Positions 7,318 to 16,884 of a stretch of 64,000 bases of DNA are shown here, one piece after another. Numbering within the stretch: position 1 is the stretch's first letter; every line of letters begins with the position of its first letter. The notes under the pieces were generated by a model. That model ran no database searches and had not been told where the DNA came from. It saw nothing but the letters and a program-made list of their open reading frames with translations. Position numbers and translations under genes: made by a program. The DNA is from Gordonia polyisoprenivorans NBRC 16320 = JCM 10675 (GTDB lineage Bacteria; Actinomycetota; Actinomycetes; Mycobacteriales; Mycobacteriaceae): positions 1 to 64,000 of the forward strand of contig NZ_BAEI01000068.1 in assembly GCF_000241325.1 (NCBI RefSeq), given 5' to 3'.

Positions 7318-8976
7318 ATGGCCTTGGCAAGACGTGGCTCGGTGTTCCGGGGACGGTCGCACACCGCACCGGCACGAGCGAGATCGGGACGCGCCGGCCG
7401 GTCGTGGCGACGGTCCGGCGTCTCCGTCGCGGCTCTCGTGGCCGCGGTGACGATCGGCATCTCCGCGTGCGCCATCGGCCCCGATCCCGGTCCGGCCCTC
7501 GTGCCAGGCGGTGGCGGCAACGGTGGTCAGACCGCGCCCGCGTCGTCGAGTGCCCCGGCGAAGGCACCGGAGCTGCGCGCCCCGGCCAACGACCTGCCGT
7601 GGCAGGACTGTTCGGCCAAGGTCTCCGGCGATTACGGGGCCCCCGCACCGAACGGGCTGAGGGTGCAATGCGCCACGCTGGCCTCCCCGGTCGACCCGGA
7701 CCGGTCGCAGACGACGCTCTCGCTCGCCCTGACCCGCATCACCTCGCCCACGACGCCCGCGGACGCCGCACCCCTGGTCCTCACCTCCGGGACCGACATG
7801 CCGTCGTCCCGCGCGCTGTTGCTGCTGGCCTCCGGCGCGGGCCGCAGCCTGCTCGACAAACACCCGGTGGTGGCCGTGGACCGGCGCGGAATCCCGCAGA
7901 GCACACCGTTGGACTGTCTGACCCGCGCCGATCGCGCCGCGTACGCCGACAACGGCCTGACCCGCGGAGCATCTGAGGATCGCCGCATCGGCGACCTGGC
8001 GTCGGCGGCCTCCGACGCCGCCGATGCGTGCACCGAGACCCTCGCCCCCGACCAGCTGGCGTTCGGTGTCGGCGCGGCCGCCTCCGACCTGGAGACCCTC
8101 CGGAAGCGATGGGGCGTTCCCCAGCTCGGTCTGATCGGGGTCGGCGAGGGCTCCGACGTCGTCATCGGCTACACCGCGCTCTACGGCGGCCGGTCGGGGC
8201 GCATCATCCTCGACACTCCCACCCCGTTCGGCGCCAACGCCCGCGACACCGCCGCCGCCGCCGCGACCGGCGTCCAGGCCGCGCTCACCACCTTCACCCA
8301 GCGCTGCGCCGCCCTGGGCAGCGCGTGCGCCCTGGGCTCGGGCGGCGCCGCCACGATCGCCGACGTCCTGAGCAAAGGGCGCACCGGCGACCTCGGGGCT
8401 CTGTCGGACACCCAGGCGCTCGCCGGGATCACCACCGGTCTCGCACTGGCCGCGGATTCACCCGACGGCATCGGTGGCGTCGCCTCGGCGATCGCCGCCG
8501 CCGATCGTGGCGACACCGGCGCACTGTCCGACCTCGCCGATCAGGCACAGTCGCTACGCCTGACCGACGGCCAGATCGTCGGCGACTGCAACGACGTGAC
8601 CGGACCGGTCAGCCAGAACGAGATCGGCGGCCTGATCAGCACCTGGTCCAAGGACAATCCGCTCACCGGCACCGATGCCGCGCTCTCGCTCATGCGCTGC
8701 AACGGCTGGTCCGCGGGCGAGGCGGTGACCCCGCCGAGCAGTTTCCCGGTCGCACCGCTGATCCTCGACAATCCCGGCGACCCGATCAACGGCGGGACCG
8801 GCGCCGACGCCCTCGGCGCACTGTTCACCCGCGCATCCACCTCACCGGTCACGGTCAGTTGGAACGGTCTGGGCTATTCCGCACTCGCCCGTAGCAGCTG
8901 CGTCGCCGATACCGTTGCCGACTACGTCGCCTCCGCACCGCTGGGCGGCCCGTCGGAACGGGGCTGCCCGAGCTGA
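7318..8976 (+). CDS. Lipoprotein with degenerate alpha/beta-hydrolase (TAP-like) fold
   Basis: A 552-residue exported protein. A basic N-terminus with WRRSG precedes a hydrophobic stretch ending in lipobox ISAC, so it is probably a lipoprotein. The rest follows the tripeptidyl-aminopeptidase-like hydrolase fold and sits where Rv2672 does. The nucleophile elbow expected as G-x-S-x-G reads GVGEG, with Gly at about residue 276 in place of Ser. The C-terminal His position reads GLGYSAL, with Tyr at about 520. Only the Asp of NPGDPINGG is kept, so catalysis by the usual triad looks lost. TACGCT 7 nt before ATG 7318 suggests a leaderless message. Confidence 0.82.
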   Translation: MALARRGSVFRGRSHTAPARARSGRAGRSWRRSGVSVAALVAAVTIGISACAIGPDPGPALVPGGGGNGGQTAPASSSAPAKAPELRAPANDLPWQDCSAKVSGDYGAPAPNGLRVQCATLASPVDPDRSQTTLSLALTRITSPTTPADAAPLVLTSGTDMPSSRALLLLASGAGRSLLDKHPVVAVDRRGIPQSTPLDCLTRADRAAYADNGLTRGASEDRRIGDLASAASDAADACTETLAPDQLAFGVGAAASDLETLRKRWGVPQLGLIGVGEGSDVVIGYTALYGGRSGRIILDTPTPFGANARDTAAAAATGVQAALTTFTQRCAALGSACALGSGGAATIADVLSKGRTGDLGALSDTQALAGITTGLALAADSPDGIGGVASAIAAADRGDTGALSDLADQAQSLRLTDGQIVGDCNDVTGPVSQNEIGGLISTWSKDNPLTGTDAALSLMRCNGWSAGEAVTPPSSFPVAPLILDNPGDPINGGTGADALGALFTRASTSPVTVSWNGLGYSALARSSCVADTVADYVASAPLGGPSERGCPS

Positions 8977-9060
8977 CGCAGTCGTCGGCACGCACGTGCC
9001 GGAACCGGCACCACCACCGGCCGGTCGAGACCGGCACCATGCACGTAGTACGGTTCGCGG

Positions 9061-10332
9061 GTGGCCATTCTCGACAGGTATCTCTACCCACAGATGCCGG
9101 CTCAGCGCATCATCCCGATGGTGCTGTGGCCGATCACCTTGATGATGATCTTCCAGCGGTCGGTGATCCTCGGGGTCAACGGTGACCGCACCGACGACTT
9201 CAAACCCGTCTACAACGCCGCCCTGGCATTCCTGAACCGCCGGGCGGTCTACGGCGAGAACCTCAACACGGTCGATCCGCACTACCTGTATCCGCCGTCG
9301 GGCACCCTGCTGATGTCCCCGCTGGCGGTCATCGACCCGGAACGCTCACGGTGGCTGTTCATCGCGGTCAGCGTCGTCGTGCTGATCGTGTGCGCCTACC
9401 TCATCACCCGGCTGTTCGGCTTCGGCGCCCGAACCTGGGTGATGCCCACCGTGCTGTTCTTCTTCTTCAGCACCGAAACCGTCGCGCACACACTGATCTT
9501 CACCAACTTCAACGCCTTCGTCCTGCTGGGCCTCCTCGGTTTCCTGATGCTGATGTTGCGCCGACAGGACTGGTGGGCCGGCGTACCCATCGGGCTGACG
9601 CTGGCGGTCAAACCGGTGCTCGCTCCCCTGCTGTTGCTGCCGCTGCTGGTGGGTCGATGGCGAATCCTGGTGACCGCCATCGGGATTCCGTTGGTGCTGA
9701 ATCTGGTCGCATGGCCGGTGTCGGCGGATCCGACGTCGTTCCTCACGCGCACGGTGCCGTACCTCGGCGAGACCCGCGACTACTACAACAGCTCGATCGG
9801 CGGAAACGGCGCGTATTTCGGTGTCGCCGACTGGCTCGTGCTGCTCCTGCGCATCGCATTCACGGCGATGGCCGTGTTCGCACTGTGGTTCCTCTACCGC
9901 TACTACCGTCGCACCAACGAATTGCTCTGGCTCGCAACCTCTTCCGGGGTGTTGCTGTGCACCACGTTCCTGGTGAGCTCACTCGGGCAGGGCTACTACT
10001 CGATGCTGTTGTTCCCGCTGCTGATGACCGTGTTCATCCCGGGCTCACCGATGCGCAACTGGCCGGCCTGGCTCGGTGTGTACGGCTGCTTCACCTTCGA
10101 CGCGTTCTATTCGGTGCGTTGGGATGCCCTCGGCAGACAGCTCGAATACAACAAGGTCACCTGGGGGTGGTCGTTGCTGATGATCGCGGTGTTCTGCTCG
10201 CTGCTGTTCCGATATCTGGACATGCGCCGCGACGGCGTGGCCGGTAGCTGGCGGGACTTCTCCGCGCCGGAGCCGCCTGCCGACGATCAGGGCGAACCGG
10301 TCGGTGCGCCGGCCCCGTCCGCTGCCCGATAG
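9061..10332 (+). CDS. aftC: Alpha-(1->3)-arabinofuranosyltransferase AftC
   Basis: A 423-residue multispanning GT87 membrane protein. The first periplasmic loop has DRTDDFKPVYNAALAFLNRR, whose Asp pair is the expected catalytic region, and about ten hydrophobic segments follow. It transfers arabinofuranose from decaprenyl-phosphoryl-arabinose to make 3,5-branches in the arabinan of arabinogalactan and lipoarabinomannan. The order lipoprotein-aftC-msrB is the same as Rv2672-Rv2674. The GTG start lies 6 nt after TACGGT, a leaderless arrangement. Presence of this gene supports a mycolate-bearing actinomycete. Confidence 0.9.
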   Translation: MAILDRYLYPQMPAQRIIPMVLWPITLMMIFQRSVILGVNGDRTDDFKPVYNAALAFLNRRAVYGENLNTVDPHYLYPPSGTLLMSPLAVIDPERSRWLFIAVSVVVLIVCAYLITRLFGFGARTWVMPTVLFFFFSTETVAHTLIFTNFNAFVLLGLLGFLMLMLRRQDWWAGVPIGLTLAVKPVLAPLLLLPLLVGRWRILVTAIGIPLVLNLVAWPVSADPTSFLTRTVPYLGETRDYYNSSIGGNGAYFGVADWLVLLLRIAFTAMAVFALWFLYRYYRRTNELLWLATSSGVLLCTTFLVSSLGQGYYSMLLFPLLMTVFIPGSPMRNWPAWLGVYGCFTFDAFYSVRWDALGRQLEYNKVTWGWSLLMIAVFCSLLFRYLDMRRDGVAGSWRDFSAPEPPADDQGEPVGAPAPSAAR

Positions 10333-10374
10333 ACCGTCCTGGCGGGCGATGGCCGCACCTCGTACGGTGGAATC

Positions 10375-10824
10375 ATGACCGACACCCCCGCCCGCAAAGA
10401 CGTGCAGGACCCGGCCGAACTGGCCGATCTCACCGATGACCAGTGGCGCGAACGCCTCACCCCCGCCGAGTACCGGGTGCTGCGCCAAGCAGGTACCGAG
10501 GCGCCGTTCACCGGCGAATACACCGACACCACGAGCATCGGGGTCTACCGCTGCCGGGCCTGCGGACACGAATTGTTCCGCAGCGAGCAGAAATTCGAGT
10601 CGCACTGCGGCTGGCCGTCGTTCTTCTCACCGCTGGCCGGCGACGCGATCATCGAGCGTTCCGACGACTCGCTGGGCATGCGCCGCACCGAGGTGCTCTG
10701 CGCCAATTGCGGCAGCCACCTCGGGCATGTGTTCGCCGGAGAGGGCTATGACACCCCTACCGACCTGCGATATTGCATCAACTCCATCAGCCTGACCCTC
10801 GAACCGGAGGATGACGGGGCCTAA
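10375..10824 (+). CDS. msrB: Peptide-methionine (R)-S-oxide reductase MsrB
   Basis: A 149-residue repair enzyme reducing methionine-R-sulfoxide in proteins, normally with thioredoxin. Zinc ligands sit in CRACG and CANCG, the GWPSFF segment is intact, and the catalytic Cys lies in RYCINSISL. The length is typical of stand-alone MsrB. TACGGT ends 6 nt before ATG 10375, so it is probably leaderless. It overlaps the convergent paiB-like gene by 4 nt at the 3' end. Confidence 0.95.
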   Translation: MTDTPARKDVQDPAELADLTDDQWRERLTPAEYRVLRQAGTEAPFTGEYTDTTSIGVYRCRACGHELFRSEQKFESHCGWPSFFSPLAGDAIIERSDDSLGMRRTEVLCANCGSHLGHVFAGEGYDTPTDLRYCINSISLTLEPEDDGA

Positions 10825-11459
10825 CCGTCCCGCCGGTCGGCGGACCGGCGCGCAATCCCGCGTGCCATGGCCTGATCGGCCGCGATCGGCGAGCGTGACA
10901 GGTGCTCGACGACGCTGCGCCGATTGCGTTCGGGCTGATTCTGCGACATCTTCGCCTTGCCCGCCCACCGAGTGATCGACAGTTCGACGCCGACGATGGC
11001 CGACAGCTGCCTGTCGATGAACTCGGCGGGGGCATCGGTGACCGCCCACGGTTGGTCCCGCGAACGCTCATGCAGCTCGGTCAAAGCCGACACCTGTCGG
11101 TGCAGCCAGTCGTGCTCGGTGTGGAAACGGAGTCGCCCGTGCACATGCACGGTCTCGTAGTTCCAGGTCGGCACCACCCGGCCGGACTCGGCCTTGGTGG
11201 CGTACAGCGACGGTGAGATGTAACCGTCGGAGATCGGGAAGATCGCCACGGACTCCGTCTGTGTGGTGGCCTCGCGCCAGTGCGGGTTGGCCTTGGCCAT
11301 GTGCCCGAGCAGCCGGGCGTTGGGCCGGTCGTAGATCAGCGGCAGCGGCGTCACGACGAGACCTGAGGCCCCCACCGACACGAGCTGGGCCAGTCCGGGG
11401 CCGTCGAGAATCTCGGCGATCTGCTCGTCGGAGAGCGCGAAACCGGGTGGAACGTACAT
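10821..11459 (-). CDS. PaiB-type FMN-binding protein
   Basis: A 212-residue protein with a split-barrel flavin-binding fold. Recognised segments are MYVPPGFALSDEQ, HMAKANPHWRE, ISPSLYATKAESGRVVPTWN and YETVHVHGRLRF, all hallmarks of the PaiB family (called FMN-binding negative transcriptional regulator after Bacillus PaiB). Whether it regulates transcription here is unknown. It lies downstream of the heme genes on the same strand, with 33 nt to chdC, so it may be read through from them. Confidence 0.85.
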   Translation of the reverse strand: MYVPPGFALSDEQIAEILDGPGLAQLVSVGASGLVVTPLPLIYDRPNARLLGHMAKANPHWREATTQTESVAIFPISDGYISPSLYATKAESGRVVPTWNYETVHVHGRLRFHTEHDWLHRQVSALTELHERSRDQPWAVTDAPAEFIDRQLSAIVGVELSITRWAGKAKMSQNQPERNRRSVVEHLSRSPIAADQAMARGIARRSADRRDG

Positions 11460-11492
11460 GAGCTCGGACTACCTCGTCGGGTGCGTACGCGC

Positions 11493-12188
11493 TCAGGGCA
11501 GCGCGTCGACGAGGGCACCCGGCTCGACGCGGGGCCCGGTGAAGAACGGCGTCTCCTCACGCACGTGCATGCGGGCCTCGGTGGCGCGCAGGTCGCGCAT
11601 CAAGTCGACGATGCGGTGCAACTCCGGTGCCTCGAAGGCGAGCAGCCATTCGTAGTCACCGAGCGCGAACGACGCGACGGTGTTGGCGCGGACGTCCTTG
11701 TAGCCGCGGGCGGCCATGCCGTGGTCGGCGAGCATCTTGCGGCGTTCCTCGTCGGGCAGCAGATACCACTCGTAGGACCGGACGAACGGGTAGACGCAGA
11801 TGTAGTTGCCCGGTTCCTCACCGGCCAGGAAGGCCGGGACGTGACTCTTGTTGAACTCGGCCGGACGGTGCAACGCGACGTTGCTCCACACCGGATCACT
11901 CGCCCGGCCCAGCGGCGTCTCGCGTCGGAATCGGTTGTAGGCGGCCTGCAGATCCTCGAGCTTCTCCGCATGCCACCAGATCATGTAGTCGGCGTCGGCG
12001 CGCATCCCCGACACCTCGTACACACCGCGCACGACGACGTCGGAGTCGTCGAGGGACTTGAAGAAGTCCGTCACCTCGGACTTGACCGAGTCGCGGTCGT
12101 CGCCGAGCTCACCCGGGCGCACGGCGAACACCGAGAACATCAGATAGCGGATCGTCGAATTCAGTGCGGCATAGTCCAAGCGGCTCAT
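11493..12188 (-). CDS. chdC: Coproheme decarboxylase / peroxide-dependent heme synthase
   Basis: A 231-residue chlorite-dismutase-like protein (HemQ/ChdC). It converts coproheme to protoheme with hydrogen peroxide, the last step of the coproporphyrin-dependent heme pathway. The middle of the protein, HRPAEFNKSHVPAFLAGEE followed by YICVYPFVRSYEWYLLP, matches actinobacterial HemQ almost word for word. ATG 12188 begins MSRLDYAAL, equal to the family start; ATG 12197 is possible. It is the third gene after hemE and hemY, with a short hairpin between. Confidence 0.92.
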   Translation of the reverse strand: MSRLDYAALNSTIRYLMFSVFAVRPGELGDDRDSVKSEVTDFFKSLDDSDVVVRGVYEVSGMRADADYMIWWHAEKLEDLQAAYNRFRRETPLGRASDPVWSNVALHRPAEFNKSHVPAFLAGEEPGNYICVYPFVRSYEWYLLPDEERRKMLADHGMAARGYKDVRANTVASFALGDYEWLLAFEAPELHRIVDLMRDLRATEARMHVREETPFFTGPRVEPGALVDALP

Positions 12189-12234
12189 GCACCCCATGGT
12201 GCCACCGCAGGCGGGACCGCCGACACCCAGGTCG

Positions 12235-12254
12235 GAAGGCCCATCCGGGCCTTC
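12235..12254 (-). promoter_or_regulatory. Hairpin between hemY and chdC
   Basis: A perfect 8-bp stem (GAAGGCCC/GGGCCTTC) with loop ATCC overlaps the hemY stop codon and has no T-run. It may lower read-through or protect the 3' end of the hemE-hemY message. Confidence 0.4.
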
Positions 12255-13647
12255 AGCCGAGAGCGGCGAGGATCACCTCGGCGGCCCGACCGGCCGTTGC
12301 GATACACGCCGGCACGCCGACCCCGGCATACGAGGAGCCGGCCAGCGCCAGTCGCGGCGGCAGTGCGTCGAGCACCCCGGCCATCCGGTCCAGGTGTCCG
12401 GGTGCGTAACGGGGCAGCCCGCCGTCCCATCGCTGGATGCGGACCTCGAGCACGTGCTCCGAGGGGGCGCTCACCCCGGCGGCGACACAGATCCGATCCA
12501 GATCGGTCAGCGCCCACGACTGCAGGGACTCGTCGATACGGGGATCGTCGGCGGGGTCGGCCACCGGGTCGCCATAACGGCCGAACGAGGCGCGCACCGA
12601 CACCGCCGCACCGTCACCGCCGACGTGCGCCCACTTCTGGGAGGACAGCGTGAATGCCTTGGGCCGCAGGTCTTCTCCGGTCGCCACCAGCACGCCGGAG
12701 TGGTCGGGCAGTGCCGTGCCCGGCGCCAACGCGATCGAGACCACCACCGACGACGCCGGCTCGACCGCCGCGAGGGTCGCGACGAACTCATCGCCGATCC
12801 CGGCGAGCAGGCGGGCCGCCGTCCATGCGGGCACAGCGAGAACGACGCCGTCGTAGTCGGCGTCGGTTCCGGACTCGGTGCCCACCCGCCACCGATCGCC
12901 GTCGGCGTGGACGGCGACGACCTGTCGATCGGTGCACAAGGCCGGCCGCGCGGCAGCGGTGAGCGCGTCGACGAGCACCCGATAGCCACCGACGAGTGTC
13001 CCGAACACCGGGCCACCGGTACCGACCGGATTGAGTAGCCCACCGACGGCCGCCGACAGGTTCGGCGCGCCCGCGTCGAGTCGCGCGGTCAGCGCCGGGA
13101 TCGCTTCGCGCACACCGATGTCGGCGGCCAGCGACGAGTACACGCCACCGAGCATGGGATCGACGCTGCGCGCGACGACCGATGCGCCGAACCGGTCGGC
13201 CACCAGATCACCGACCGCCACGTCGTCGCCGGGCCGCCACGCCAGGGCGCGGTCGGGTTCGGCGGCGATGCGGGCGAGGTCGGCGGGATCGGCCAGGCCC
13301 GCCATCACCTCTGCCGTGGCCGGGATACCCATCAGGGCGGGGGCGGGCATCGGATGCAGCCGGCCGCCGGCCCAGATCGCCGGGCGGCGGGGCGTCGGCG
13401 AGACGACCCGATCGGCCAGACCGAGCTCGTCGACCAGCGCAACAGCCTCCGGCCGGCGCACGATGAACGCTTCGGCTCCGACGTCGGTGGCCTGCCCGGC
13501 GACGTCGACGGTGTGCAGCACGCCGCCGAGCCGCTCGCGCTGTTCGTAGAGGTCGATCGTGGCGTCGTCGCCGAGTGCGCGACGCAACCGGTAGGCTGCG
13601 ACCAGGCCGGAGACTCCCCCGCCGACGATCGCGACCCGCGCCGGCAT
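12253..13647 (-). CDS. hemY: Coproporphyrinogen III / protoporphyrinogen oxidase (HemY/CgoX)
   Basis: A 464-residue FAD enzyme. The N-terminal dinucleotide motif VAIVGGGVSGLVAAYRL and the C-terminal GSSYAGVGVPACIATAGRAAE close the FAD site. In actinobacteria this type oxidises coproporphyrinogen III to coproporphyrin III, feeding ferrochelatase and then ChdC. The ATG shares one base with the TGA of hemE, so the genes are translationally coupled. A ferrochelatase gene is not in the window. Confidence 0.92.
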   Translation of the reverse strand: MPARVAIVGGGVSGLVAAYRLRRALGDDATIDLYEQRERLGGVLHTVDVAGQATDVGAEAFIVRRPEAVALVDELGLADRVVSPTPRRPAIWAGGRLHPMPAPALMGIPATAEVMAGLADPADLARIAAEPDRALAWRPGDDVAVGDLVADRFGASVVARSVDPMLGGVYSSLAADIGVREAIPALTARLDAGAPNLSAAVGGLLNPVGTGGPVFGTLVGGYRVLVDALTAAARPALCTDRQVVAVHADGDRWRVGTESGTDADYDGVVLAVPAWTAARLLAGIGDEFVATLAAVEPASSVVVSIALAPGTALPDHSGVLVATGEDLRPKAFTLSSQKWAHVGGDGAAVSVRASFGRYGDPVADPADDPRIDESLQSWALTDLDRICVAAGVSAPSEHVLEVRIQRWDGGLPRYAPGHLDRMAGVLDALPPRLALAGSSYAGVGVPACIATAGRAAEVILAALG

Positions 13648-14708
13648 CAGAGGGTGTGGATCAGCTCGACGGCGCGGGTGAGCACGTCGGGATCCGTGTC
13701 GGGGAGCACGCCGTGACCGAGGTTCACGATGTGGCCGATCGCACCCGCGGCCACGGCCCGGCGGCCGTCGTCGAGGACGCGTCGGATTTCCTGTTCGACG
13801 ACGGCGGGGCCGGCGAACAGCACGGTGGGATCGAGGTTGCCCTGCACGGCCTTACCCGGCCCGACGCGGTGTACCGCCTCCTCCAGCGGGACCCGCCAGT
13901 CGACGCCGATGACATCGGCGGGCTCGGCCATCGCCGCGAGCAACTCACCGGTGCCGACACCGAAATGGATTCGGGGAACGCCATATTCGGCGAGCTCGGC
14001 GAAGACGCGATCGACGTGCGGGGCGACGAAGGTGCGGTAGTCGGCCTCCGAGAGCGCACCGGCCCACGAGTCGAAGACCTGGACGGCATCGACCCCGGCG
14101 TCGAGTTGCACCTGCAGGAAGGTGATCGTGATGTCGGCGAGCCGGGCCATCAGCGCATGCCAGGTGTCGGGATCGGAGCGCATGAGCGCCTTGGTGTGGA
14201 CGTAATTGCGACTCGGACCACCCTCGATGAGGTAGGAGGCCAGGGTGAACGGGGCACCGGCGAAACCGATCAGCGCGGTGGCCTCGTCGAGCTGATCGAG
14301 GATCTTCGTGACCGCGCGCGCGACCGCACCCACCGCGGCCGGGTCCAGACGCGGCAAGGCCTCGACGTCGGCGGTGCTGCGGATCGGCGCTGCGATGACC
14401 GGGCCGGTGCCGGCGACGATGTCGAGATCGACCCCCGCCGCCTTCAGCGGCACCACGATGTCGGAGAACAGGATCGCCGCGTCGACGTCATGGCGGCGGA
14501 CCGGCTGCAGGGTGATCTCGCAGACGAGATCGGGGTCGAAGCACGACTCGAGCATTCCGATCTCGGCGCGGATCGCCCGGTATTCGGGCAGCGATCGCCC
14601 GGCCTGCCGCATGAACCAGACCGGCCGGCGGGCGGGCGACTCCCCCCGTGCGGCGGCGACGAGCGGCATACGGGAGTGACTGCGGCGGGTACCAGGTGCG
14701 TGCGACAT
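13647..14708 (-). CDS. hemE: Uroporphyrinogen decarboxylase
   Basis: A 353-residue cofactor-free decarboxylase turning uroporphyrinogen III into coproporphyrinogen III. The N-terminal signature PVWFMRQAGRSLPEYR and the later IGFAGAPFTLASYLIEGG are present, as is the Asp of the active-site ILFSDIVVP. ATG 14708 is preferred over GTG 14711. First gene of the hemE-hemY-chdC operon; the 130-nt gap to DUF3000 must hold divergent promoters. Confidence 0.95.
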   Translation of the reverse strand: MSHAPGTRRSHSRMPLVAAARGESPARRPVWFMRQAGRSLPEYRAIRAEIGMLESCFDPDLVCEITLQPVRRHDVDAAILFSDIVVPLKAAGVDLDIVAGTGPVIAAPIRSTADVEALPRLDPAAVGAVARAVTKILDQLDEATALIGFAGAPFTLASYLIEGGPSRNYVHTKALMRSDPDTWHALMARLADITITFLQVQLDAGVDAVQVFDSWAGALSEADYRTFVAPHVDRVFAELAEYGVPRIHFGVGTGELLAAMAEPADVIGVDWRVPLEEAVHRVGPGKAVQGNLDPTVLFAGPAVVEQEIRRVLDDGRRAVAAGAIGHIVNLGHGVLPDTDPDVLTRAVELIHTL

Positions 14709-14840
14709 CACCGATCACTCTGCCATGCGGTGGCGCGTCGGCAATCGCGCGGTCGGGCGTGCTCGCGGGGCGCCCGGTGGTGACCATCACCACGGCGCGC
14801 CTCCGACGCCCGACGTGGTCTCCGTCATACCGTCGGGGGC

Positions 14841-15485
14841 GTGACCTCCTCCGGAGCTCCGATGGAGCCTGCTGACTTCCGCACCGCGGTCGAGTCGCTG
14901 CATTCCGCGCGCATCCGGCGCGAGATCGAGGTCGGGCCGATCCGTCCCCCGCAGCGCCTCGCCCCCTACAGCTACGCCGTCGGCGCCGAGGTGCGCCCTC
15001 CGGACTCACCCGACGACCTCGACATCGACGCCGACGGCCAGGGCAGCGCCTTCGGACGGCTGATCCTGCTCTACGACCCCGACGGCCAGGACGCCTGGAA
15101 CGGGACGATGCGGCTCGTCGCCTACATCCAGGCCGAGGTCGAGGCCGCACTCGCGATGGACCCGTTGCTCCCGGAGGTCGCGTGGAGTTGGTTGTCCGAC
15201 GCGCTCGGCGTACCGGTCGGCCAGACCGCATCCGACGGCAGTGTGCACGCCAGCTCCGGCGGCCGGGTGGAGGTGACCGCCCTCGGCGGCACCGTCACCT
15301 CGACGACGTCGGTGCGCTACGGCGACATCGCCGGCCCCCCGCGGGCTCATCAACTCGAGTTACGCGCCTCGTGGACCGCGCCGACCTCCGACGGCCTCGG
15401 CGGTCACCTCGAGGGGTTCTGCGAGGTGTTGTCCTCGGCGGCGGGCCTGCCGCCGGTCGGGGTCACCGAACTCGGGTCGGCGTGA
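14841..15485 (+). CDS. DUF3000 domain protein
   Basis: A 214-residue protein of a family seen mainly in actinobacteria and always near rnd/dxs, corresponding to Rv2680. It has no recognisable catalytic motif, no membrane segment and a mildly acidic composition. TACCGT ends 7 nt before the GTG start, so the transcript is probably leaderless. Its TGA overlaps the GTG of the RNase D gene (GTGA), a sign of translational coupling. The function is unknown; the constant pairing suggests a link to RNA processing. Confidence 0.82.
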   Translation: MTSSGAPMEPADFRTAVESLHSARIRREIEVGPIRPPQRLAPYSYAVGAEVRPPDSPDDLDIDADGQGSAFGRLILLYDPDGQDAWNGTMRLVAYIQAEVEAALAMDPLLPEVAWSWLSDALGVPVGQTASDGSVHASSGGRVEVTALGGTVTSTTSVRYGDIAGPPRAHQLELRASWTAPTSDGLGGHLEGFCEVLSSAAGLPPVGVTELGSA

Positions 15486-16768
15486 GCGACGCGGACCCGA
15501 TCGGAGCCGCGGAGGAGTCCGCGTCGGACTCCCCGCCCGTCACCCCGTTGTTGGCACCGCGTGATGGGGTGCCGCCGGTCCTGTCGTCGGCCGCCGACTT
15601 CGCCGATGCGGCACAACGATTGGCGGCGGGCAGCGGTCCGGTCGCGCTCGACACCGAGCGGGCATCGGGCTACCGCTACTCGCAACGCGCCTACCTGATC
15701 CAGATCCGCCGAACCGGCGCGGGCAGCTTCTTACTCGACCCGATCGAGGAACCCGAGGCACTTCGGCCGGTGATCGACGCATTGGCCGAACCCGAGTGGA
15801 TACTGCATGCCGCCGACCAGGATCTACCGTGCCTACGCGAGCTGGGATTCCACGCCACCACGCTTTTCGACACCGAACTCGCCGGCCGGCTGCTCGGGCT
15901 GACCAAGGTCAATCTGGCCGCGATGGTCGAACAGTTCCTCGGATTCGGGCTGCAGAAGGGCCACGGGGCCGCCGACTGGTCGAAGCGCCCACTGCCCGCG
16001 GAGTGGCTCAACTACGCCGCACTCGACGTCGAGGTACTCATCGAGTTACGCGACGCGATGGACGCCGCCCTGCGCGACGCGGGGAAAAGCGATTGGGCGG
16101 CCGAGGAATTCGCGTATGTGCTGCGCCGTCCACCGTCGCCGCCGCGCACCGATCGCTGGCGGCGGACCGCCAACATCCACACCGTCAAGACCGCCCGGGG
16201 GCTGGCAGCGGTCCGCGAATTGTGGTCGGCACGTGAGGAGATCGCGCAGCGACGCGACGTCGCGCCCGGTCGGGTGCTGCCGGACTCGGCGATCATCACC
16301 GCCGCCGCTGCCGCACCGTCGACCACCGACGAGCTGACCCGCCTTCCGGTCTTCGGCGGGCCGCGGCAACGACGGCAGGCCGGGATCTGGCTCTCGGCCC
16401 TACTGCGCGCACGCGACCTGCCCGAGGCCGAACTCCCGCCACGCAAGACTCCGGCGACCGGTCCCCCGCCGATCAGCCGCTGGGATCAACGCAACCCGGA
16501 GGCCGCGGCACGCGCGAGCGCGGTCCGGCCGCTGGTCAAACAGATCGCCGAGGAGCACACACTACCCCCGGAGAATCTGCTGACACCCGACCTGGTGCGC
16601 CAGTTGTGTTGGGAGGGAATCGATCCCCCGATCACCGAGGCGGCGGTCGACGCCCGCCTGGCGGCCGGCGACGCCCGCGACTGGCAGCGTTCGCTGACGG
16701 TCGTCCCGATCACCGCAGCGCTGAACGAGGCCACGTCGAGCACCTCGCCGACGCCGGACCAGAGCTGA
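15482..16768 (+). CDS. rnd: Ribonuclease D family 3'-5' exoribonuclease with HRDC domain
   Basis: A 428-residue exonuclease. The DEDDy residues appear as ALDTERA (Asp-x-Glu), HAADQDLPCL (Asp) and NYAALDVEVLIEL (Tyr and Asp). The HRDC domain follows in the region VKTARGLAAVRELWSAREEIA. RNase D matures the 3' ends of tRNA and other stable RNAs. The GTG start overlaps the DUF3000 stop. It corresponds to Rv2681 and converges on dxs. Confidence 0.9.
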   Translation: MSDADPIGAAEESASDSPPVTPLLAPRDGVPPVLSSAADFADAAQRLAAGSGPVALDTERASGYRYSQRAYLIQIRRTGAGSFLLDPIEEPEALRPVIDALAEPEWILHAADQDLPCLRELGFHATTLFDTELAGRLLGLTKVNLAAMVEQFLGFGLQKGHGAADWSKRPLPAEWLNYAALDVEVLIELRDAMDAALRDAGKSDWAAEEFAYVLRRPPSPPRTDRWRRTANIHTVKTARGLAAVRELWSAREEIAQRRDVAPGRVLPDSAIITAAAAAPSTTDELTRLPVFGGPRQRRQAGIWLSALLRARDLPEAELPPRKTPATGPPPISRWDQRNPEAAARASAVRPLVKQIAEEHTLPPENLLTPDLVRQLCWEGIDPPITEAAVDARLAAGDARDWQRSLTVVPITAALNEATSSTSPTPDQS

Positions 16769-16884
16769 CCTGCGGAACCGATCTCGCACCGAAAGAGCCA
16801 CTGCGACAGCGCTTGTCGCCATAGCGCGGCGGTCCCGAACCACCGCTGGTCGAACTACTGCCGGCCGAACTGCTCCGGCGCGGT

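Noticed and set aside
16803..16819. Terminator between rnd and dxs
   Set aside because: Only a 6-bp stem (GCGACA/TGTCGC) without T-run; too weak to list.
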